From: Viridibacillus sp050278625 | GTDB lineage: Bacteria; Bacillota; Bacilli; Bacillales_A; Planococcaceae | Direction: 5' to 3' | NCBI RefSeq assembly: GCF_050278625.1 | Contig: NZ_JBNNTI010000001.1 | Span: 186,001 to 250,000 of the forward strand | Length of the DNA stretch: 64,000 bases | Translations under genes and position numbers: made by a program | Shown: positions 59,521 to 64,000 of the stretch, piece by piece | How the letters are laid out: each line of letters starts with the position of its first letter | Position numbering within the stretch: the stretch's first letter is position 1 | Notes under the pieces: model-generated | Told to the model about the DNA's origin: nothing | Seen by the model: only the letters and a program-made list of their open reading frames with translations | The model's database searches: none

Positions 59521-60398
59521 TAAATACCGTCTCCTCTCACAATAGCCATAGGATAACGCACGATCAGTCCAGTAGTACGTTGTTCGAATGGTACTTTATA
59601 GTTCGGAAATGCGTATTCTTGTGGATGACGTGTAATATCCATCGGTATACCTAGTTGTACAACATCAGGTGATGAATCAAGAACAACAAAGCAATTCGCT
59701 CCACCAATGCCTTGCTTCTCTATGTCTGATAACACCTCAATACGTTGGAACCAACGTTGAGACTGAATGTATTCAAGTACTGTTTGCTTTGTAAATTCAT
59801 TGAATGGTTTTTCTAATTCCTCGAATGCATCAGTTGTGATAATTAATGTATCAGCAGTATGACCATTCAATTTATTTACTTTGTTTTTTGCTTTACGAAT
59901 ATCAGTCACAATCTCATCTGCTGTTTTATCTTTCCAAGTCGTTTTACCAGACTCACCTTGTGGTACTGCGTAAACTTGAATACCCGTTACAGCTGTTAAA
60001 CCTTTAATTTTGTGCTTTTCATCACCTGCAAAAGCAATACGATTTTCTTTTTCTGCAATAGCTTTGCGAGCTGTATCTGCTTTTGTTGTTTCAATCGTCA
60101 TTCCAGCCATTTGAGCTTGGCGCAACTCCTGAACTGTAATATTAAATCCAGCAGCGATAGAATAAATATCAACCGTGTGGCGTTCTAAATCAGCATCAAC
60201 TAACGGAATGTCACTTGCGCCTGGTGCTAAAATTTTAGCAGCTCCAGAACGTTTGAAAACATCATAACCGTAAGTCTCTGCACCTGCAGGGATATCAGTT
60301 TTTAATGCAAAGATTTTACGCGCTTTTAGTTCCTCTTTGTGTGGTTCATAAATCTTCTTATCAATTGCTTCTAAATCTTGTGGACGTAATAATGACAT
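59520..60398 (-). CDS. Major capsid protein (DUF2184-like)
   Basis: 292 residues with an HK97-type layout: N-terminal RPQDLEAIDKKIYEPHKEELKARKIF, ITVQELRQAQMAG, ENRIAFAGDEKHKIKGL, P-domain helix ADEIVTDIRKAKNKVNKLNGHTADTLIITTDAFEEL, and C-terminal beta strands FEQRTTGLIVRYPMAIVRGDGI. It has a strong AAAGGAGGAAA site, suited to high expression, and follows the cement and scaffold genes. Confidence 0.88.
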   Translation of the reverse strand: MSLLRPQDLEAIDKKIYEPHKEELKARKIFALKTDIPAGAETYGYDVFKRSGAAKILAPGASDIPLVDADLERHTVDIYSIAAGFNITVQELRQAQMAGMTIETTKADTARKAIAEKENRIAFAGDEKHKIKGLTAVTGIQVYAVPQGESGKTTWKDKTADEIVTDIRKAKNKVNKLNGHTADTLIITTDAFEELEKPFNEFTKQTVLEYIQSQRWFQRIEVLSDIEKQGIGGANCFVVLDSSPDVVQLGIPMDITRHPQEYAFPNYKVPFEQRTTGLIVRYPMAIVRGDGI

Positions 60399-60414
60399 AG
60401 TTTAATTTCCTCCT

Positions 60415-60861
60415 TTAAGGTAAATTGATTTCAATTTCAACTAATTGATTAGCAGTAGCATTTGATTTGAACACTGCGTTTTTAACTTCAATGGCACCAT
60501 CTGTAGTGAATTTTTGTGTTGTCGCATCCACTTTTACTGCTTGACCATTAATGATATCTCCACCTGCAACAACAAAAATACGACCTCTTTTTACAATTGC
60601 AGCCGGTTGAGCTACTTTGTATTTTTGGTCGTCTTTTTTCTCTACATAATCATGAATGTTTTGTGCAAGTGCGATACCGATAACCGTACCGCCTGTTTTG
60701 ATGGGAGAAATTGCATCACCAGTTGCATTTAATTGAACAGCTGCACCAAATGGAACAACTTCAGCAACAGCATAAGAATCTGCTACGAAATCTTGAAAAT
60801 TCGCTAATTGACCTGCTTTACCTGCAGGCTCCATGTATTTACCGTATTCAGTAATTGGCAT
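60415..60861 (-). CDS. Head decoration / structural cement protein
   Basis: 148 residues: EPAGKAGQLANFQDFVADSYAVAEVVPFGAAVQLNAT, then GTVIGIALAQNIHD and RGRIFVVAGGDIINGQAVKVDATT. Matches Gp24-like cement proteins (DUF2190 group), which stabilise the capsid. Placed between scaffold and capsid genes with AAGGAGGAAAC before the ATG. Confidence 0.82.
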   Translation of the reverse strand: MPITEYGKYMEPAGKAGQLANFQDFVADSYAVAEVVPFGAAVQLNATGDAISPIKTGGTVIGIALAQNIHDYVEKKDDQKYKVAQPAAIVKRGRIFVVAGGDIINGQAVKVDATTQKFTTDGAIEVKNAVFKSNATANQLVEIEINLP

Positions 60862-60875
60862 CCTTTGTTTCCTCC

Positions 60876-61391
60876 TTATGAACGTATTGAAAGGCGTTGA
60901 GCCTTCATATCGTTGATTTCTTTTGAATCTGCATTACCTGAGTCACCTGTATATGCCGATTGATCACCAGTAGATGAAAATCCTTTACCTACAGTTGCAT
61001 CATAAAATGCATTTACATACTCATCAGACTTTGAATCACCTTTGAATTCAGGGTTAGCAGTTAAAATAACGGCTTCTTTTAGTTCTCGTTCTGTTTTACC
61101 AGTAAAGTCATAAGAGTCGCCTAAATAAGGCTGTACAGTAGCAATTAAAGCCACTCGCTCTTCAACCTTCTTATCCATTTCATCTGCTGAAATAGATTTT
61201 TCTTTTAACAATGCAATCTCAGTATCTTTTGCAGTTAACTGAGCATCTTGTGCATCTAATCGACCTTGTAACGTGTCTACCTCTTTAACTTTTAATTTTT
61301 CAGCTTCTAATTTTGCATTTTGAGCTTCTATATATGATTTAACAGCTGAGTCTACCTCGTATTCTTTGCTGTCGATTGTGTACTTTGCCAT
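60876..61391 (-). CDS. Nested scaffold protein from internal start
   Basis: In-frame ATG 61389-61391 (MAKYTIDSKEYEVD) lies nine bases after AAGGAGGA (61401-61408). It would give a 171-residue scaffold without the protease, as lambda Nu3 is made inside the C gene. The Met falls exactly between protease and coiled coil. Separate production is inferred. Confidence 0.6.
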   Translation of the reverse strand: MAKYTIDSKEYEVDSAVKSYIEAQNAKLEAEKLKVKEVDTLQGRLDAQDAQLTAKDTEIALLKEKSISADEMDKKVEERVALIATVQPYLGDSYDFTGKTERELKEAVILTANPEFKGDSKSDEYVNAFYDATVGKGFSSTGDQSAYTGDSGNADSKEINDMKAQRLSIRS

Positions 61392-61961
61392 GTTACTTGT
61401 TCCTCCTTCGTCGTCTTCGATTTGCCATGCATCTGAATCGCTCCTAATAGCCACTTCAGGACCAGCTCGCCCTTGATCTACAATGGCAATGTGATTGATT
61501 TCTAAATTTCTTTGAGCAAATTCGTATTGTTGTCCGTTATAAGTACCTTGTTCGGCTACAACATCAGCCATAAAACCAATAGAAATTTCCCTCTTACCAT
61601 CACGAATCTTCTGTATCAGAGCTTTATCTGTAATCGTAAGGGATACATATAGCTTTAAATCAGATACATGAGAGTCATTATGACTCATACCTTTTGCATA
61701 ACTCTGATAGTTGTCGATGTTAACTGGTTCACTAGGATGTTCGTCAGTAACTGGTTTAGATCGTGCAGAATGTATTGTTAAATCACTGAAAATCTCATCA
61801 GGCAATTTTGCTTCCATCTGAATATTTCCATCTGCTCGACGATACGGAAAAACGCCAGGTCGAGTTATCGGTACATTGACCGTTAAATAACCCTCTGGCG
61901 TTTCTCTGTAGTCGTTTATTAATGTTTTGTCGTAGCGTTGTAATTTCGTTGTTCTCACCAC
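60876..61961 (-). CDS. DUF2213 head maturation protease fused to scaffold
   Basis: 361 residues. The first half is a DUF2213-type prohead protease: YRETPEGYLTVNVPITRPGVFPYR, SKPVTDEHPSEPVNIDNY (probable catalytic His), ISIGFMADVV (Ser candidate near 128-130) and NHIAIVDQGRAGPEVAIRS. After an acidic linker (about 180-189) the second half is a coiled-coil scaffold (YIEAQNAKLEAEKLKVKEVDTLQGRLDAQDAQL). A second start with a perfect ribosome site begins the scaffold part alone. Confidence 0.83.
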   Translation of the reverse strand: MVRTTKLQRYDKTLINDYRETPEGYLTVNVPITRPGVFPYRRADGNIQMEAKLPDEIFSDLTIHSARSKPVTDEHPSEPVNIDNYQSYAKGMSHNDSHVSDLKLYVSLTITDKALIQKIRDGKREISIGFMADVVAEQGTYNGQQYEFAQRNLEINHIAIVDQGRAGPEVAIRSDSDAWQIEDDEGGTSNMAKYTIDSKEYEVDSAVKSYIEAQNAKLEAEKLKVKEVDTLQGRLDAQDAQLTAKDTEIALLKEKSISADEMDKKVEERVALIATVQPYLGDSYDFTGKTERELKEAVILTANPEFKGDSKSDEYVNAFYDATVGKGFSSTGDQSAYTGDSGNADSKEINDMKAQRLSIRS

Positions 61962-61977
61962 CTTTCAGGTAATAAAA

Positions 61978-62000
61978 AAGACCGGGTTGCCGGTCCTAAT
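61978..62000 (-). terminator. Terminator of the FRG cargo gene
   Basis: GACCGG (61980-61985), loop of four, CCGGTC (61990-61995); on the minus strand TTTTTTATT follows. It sits within the head operon, so it must be passed or the downstream genes need read-through. Confidence 0.85.
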
Positions 62001-62006
62001 GTTTGT

Positions 62007-62795
62007 TTACCATCGAAAAGCTTCCGTTGGATGCTCTCTAAAGCTATTGGCAGCAGAGAAACCATCGAGGTCTGGAAATAATGTTTCTTTCCTTAAGTCA
62101 AAGCTTTCAGTTAATACTTTACGTGATTGTTTTTTTAGTTTCGGAGAAATGGCAATAAAAATATTCTCCTCCGTATCAGGTATCTTTAAACTCCCTGTTT
62201 GCTTGTCAGATATATCACTGTATAGAAACACACCATGTTGTGAAGCAATCCTTTTAGAGACAACTGGAGGTTCAATAAGCATTGGATAATTATGTTTATC
62301 AAGTTTAGTTGTGGCACTAGAATAAGCCTTAAAATTATCACCTAGGATTCCTTCCATACCACCAACATAGTCAGTATCTACACCGAATAATAGACCATAC
62401 TCCTCAGTAACCGTATTTACACAAAACCATAGGGCAATTAAACTATTTTTAGAGAAATCAACCAACCTAGTTGCTGCGCCATGATGCTGTAGCCTCGCGA
62501 GAAGTTCCATATCACTAAGTAATATACCGTTATCTATACCATACCCTTTATGTCGAGCTCTATTGAGCAATGATATTTCATAGGAAATTAGATCAAACTC
62601 TCTAACTTCTGATTTCTTTTCTAACAACCTACGGTAAGCACCACTATCAATTCTCCAATCAGCATTCGCTTGCCCTCTCCAAACCTTTATTGAATGATCA
62701 GTGCCATGACTTTTCCCAATTATCATTTCAAGTAGTTCAAAAATGTCCTCAGGCTCCTTAATAGAACCATATAAATTACTTTCATACATTTTCAC
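62007..62795 (-). CDS. FRG-domain protein inserted among head genes
   Basis: 262 residues from GTG 62793-62795, after GGGGGAA; ATG two codons on is an alternative. FRG domain: SIKVWRGQANADWRIDSGAYRRL, then LARLQHHGAATRLVDFSKNSLIALWFCVN, the H-G-x-x-T-R-L-x-D-x-x-x-x-x-x-A-L pattern. FRG proteins occur in phages and near defence genes, but the biochemical role is unknown. AT-richer than its neighbours, with its own terminator and a TATAAT upstream, it looks like a moron gene. Confidence 0.88.
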   Translation of the reverse strand: MKMYESNLYGSIKEPEDIFELLEMIIGKSHGTDHSIKVWRGQANADWRIDSGAYRRLLEKKSEVREFDLISYEISLLNRARHKGYGIDNGILLSDMELLARLQHHGAATRLVDFSKNSLIALWFCVNTVTEEYGLLFGVDTDYVGGMEGILGDNFKAYSSATTKLDKHNYPMLIEPPVVSKRIASQHGVFLYSDISDKQTGSLKIPDTEENIFIAISPKLKKQSRKVLTESFDLRKETLFPDLDGFSAANSFREHPTEAFRW

Positions 62796-62830
62796 TAGTA
62801 ATATTCCCCCAAAATATGTATTCTTTATAA

Positions 62831-62836
62831 ATTATA
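62831..62836 (-). promoter_or_regulatory. Possible -10 element of the FRG gene
   Basis: Minus-strand TATAAT (62831-62836), 36 bases before the FRG start, in a 64-base gap between head genes. No clear -35 is seen. Confidence 0.35.
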
Positions 62837-62859
62837 GATTACTTTTGAAGGAAATACTT

Positions 62860-63624
62860 CTAAAAATTTCTTAAATCAAAAACAGGATAGGCAGTGCATC
62901 TACACCTGTAATCTTGCCCCGGCACCTTCCCGTTAGGTGGGTTCTTATAATCATAGACGTTACCAGATAAATCTTTATGCGATTTACGAACCCTCTCATC
63001 CCCTGACGTAATCCATTCAAACTTCTTCACTCCCATCTTTTGATGTCTTCTTGCTACAAGTTGACCATGAATAGATCCAGATTGATCTACAGCAATAAAT
63101 TGGGCTCTTGCTTCACTTAATCCCACTTGATGTATCAATTGCTCACGAATTTCTTTAGTAGAAGTACCGCTCTTCATACCCTCAAATATGATTGACTGTA
63201 TTTTTTCATAGAGCGTATCGTGAATAGCTTGAATGTAACCAACATTTTGTTGAACAGTAGACTCAACGTAGTCGTCAATCCATTCTTCATAGTCGATTAG
63301 ATTTACACCTGCAACTTTCGCTTGGTCATTCATATTCTTCATGTTAAAAAGATTCAAACCTTCAACAAATCGATTAGCTGTTTCAACTAACTTACTCTTT
63401 CCAAATATGTTGAGCGTCATTGCTTTAATAAGTTCAAGGAATCGTTGTGTAACGGATAAATCATCACTATCCGAGCGATAGGCGATGATTCTATGCTTGA
63501 TAGCTTTATCGTACTCTTGTAAAACTACCTTCTTCATCTCTCTAACCAATTTAATTAAAGAGCGTTGATATGAGACAGCAACTGCATCTGGAAAGCGTGT
63601 AGGTGGTATTTTGCGATTTACCAT
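62860..63624 (-). CDS. Mu F-like minor head protein
   Basis: 254 residues. The C-terminal domain WITSGDERVRKSHKDLSGNVYDYKNPPNGKVPGQDYRCRCTAYPVF is the Mu gpF/SPP1 gp7 head-morphogenesis signature, with conserved H, the PG and CRC cysteines. The N-terminal part is helical. It overlaps the portal gene by 7 bases. The protein is carried inside or near the portal and aids DNA ejection in related phages. Confidence 0.9.
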   Translation of the reverse strand: MVNRKIPPTRFPDAVAVSYQRSLIKLVREMKKVVLQEYDKAIKHRIIAYRSDSDDLSVTQRFLELIKAMTLNIFGKSKLVETANRFVEGLNLFNMKNMNDQAKVAGVNLIDYEEWIDDYVESTVQQNVGYIQAIHDTLYEKIQSIIFEGMKSGTSTKEIREQLIHQVGLSEARAQFIAVDQSGSIHGQLVARRHQKMGVKKFEWITSGDERVRKSHKDLSGNVYDYKNPPNGKVPGQDYRCRCTAYPVFDLRNF

Positions 63625-64000
63625 TGCGGGCCCTCTAAATAGGATTTATAGATTTCGCTAGCCATATGATCAATATCAGCAGAATCGCCACTCATTTTTA
63701 ATTCATCAGTTAAACCAAATTGACCAAAGCGAGCGTTACGAACTTCATCTACTGTAGTGACACCGTTCGTAATATAGATTTGATCAGTCTCAGCAGTTAG
63801 TTTCCGAATCTTCGCATCTGTTTCACTATCAACTGACCATAATGGATTAAACTTGATCTCCCACTCGACTGAATCAGGATCTATTCGACCACCTAAATCT
63901 TTTTCAGACCACATCAACATACGAATTAGTTTTTCAAGCAATGGCTTCATTTCATTTTCTTGACTCGCAACAATACGAGAGTAGTAATTCATCACGTCGT
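63618..64000 (-). CDS. Portal protein (DUF1073-like), 5' end outside window
   Basis: The frame is open to the right edge. NYYSRIVASQENEMKPLLEKLIRMLMW and WEIKFNPLWSVDSETDAKIRKLTAETDQIYITNGVTTVDEVR are the C-terminal blocks of DUF1073-type portals, including the W-x-x-x-x-x-P-L-x-x-x-x-x-x-E pattern. Portal followed by Mu F is the normal order. Only about 127 codons are visible. Confidence 0.82.
   Translation of the reverse strand, partial: DVMNYYSRIVASQENEMKPLLEKLIRMLMWSEKDLGGRIDPDSVEWEIKFNPLWSVDSETDAKIRKLTAETDQIYITNGVTTVDEVRNARFGQFGLTDELKMSGDSADIDHMASEIYKSYLEGPQW

Larger units (their letters stand above)
37371..64000. mobile_element. Prophage with contractile tail, right end outside window
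   Basis: Begins at the glnA 3' fragment. The left segment (37470-40850) has small divergent genes, a LexA-box promoter and the DUF3800/PemK/RNA cassette. Lysis genes (41004-42425), tail and baseplate (42473-57413), connector and head (57416-64000) run on the minus strand in the usual order. Tail sheath, GpW/gp25-like wedge, baseplate J and tail protein I genes indicate a myovirus-type tail. No integrase, replication or terminase gene is in view. Confidence 0.93.

Noticed and set aside
1..64000. CRISPR array, rRNA or tRNA genes
   Set aside because: No regularly spaced repeats and no recognisable rRNA or tRNA sequence in the window.

Overview
The window reads as a chromosomal segment of a low-GC, spore-forming Firmicute of the Lysinibacillus/Solibacillus type. 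Gene content and order are those of Bacillaceae: xerD-fur-spoIIM with nudF and yqkF/yqkE/yqkD genes, then yneF-sirA-tkt-ynzC-yneB-yneA with divergent lexA. Genes for sporulation (SpoIIM, SirA), the Gram-positive SOS cell-division inhibitor YneA and Bacillus-type LexA boxes all support this. The genus is inferred and not proven.

Layout. (1) 1-15409 is core chromosome: nucleoside catabolism (pdp, deoB), chromosome-dimer resolution (xerD), iron regulation (fur), a thiolase divergent from HMG-CoA lyase, transketolase and the lexA SOS locus. A broken HXXEE membrane gene is cut by a palindrome-rich repeat near 6437-6630. (2) 15410-37310 is an accessory island between lexA and the 3' end of glnA. 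It holds one minus-strand operon: type II thioesterase, an 11.7-kb three-module NRPS, an FtsX-type ABC exporter (permease and ATPase) and an Sfp-type phosphopantetheinyl transferase. Divergent from it lies a ComP/ComA-like two-component pair preceded by what look like ruins of comQ and comX. IS3-type, antitoxin and integrase remnants fill the rest. (3) 37311-37367 is the last 18 codons of glnA with its terminator, a severed gene end marking an attachment site. (4) 37371 to the right edge is a prophage with a contractile tail. Its left end has small divergent genes, one operon under a LexA-box promoter, and a DUF3800 / PemK-like / structured-RNA cassette. The lysis, tail and head modules follow on the minus strand up to a portal gene cut by the window edge. 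An FRG-domain cargo gene with its own terminator sits between head genes.

How parts work together. The NRPS would be primed by the Sfp enzyme, cleaned by the type II thioesterase, and its product exported by, or resisted through, the ABC transporter. In Bacillus subtilis ComP/ComA drives a lipopeptide NRPS, so the kinase-regulator pair is a plausible controller here; the pheromone branch looks lost. The host LexA/YneA locus and the LexA-box promoter in the prophage tie both genomes to DNA damage. The least explained system is the cassette at 39250-40850: a DUF3800 protein, a PemK/MazF-like protein with no visible antitoxin gene, and a strongly promoted multi-hairpin RNA ending in an intrinsic terminator.
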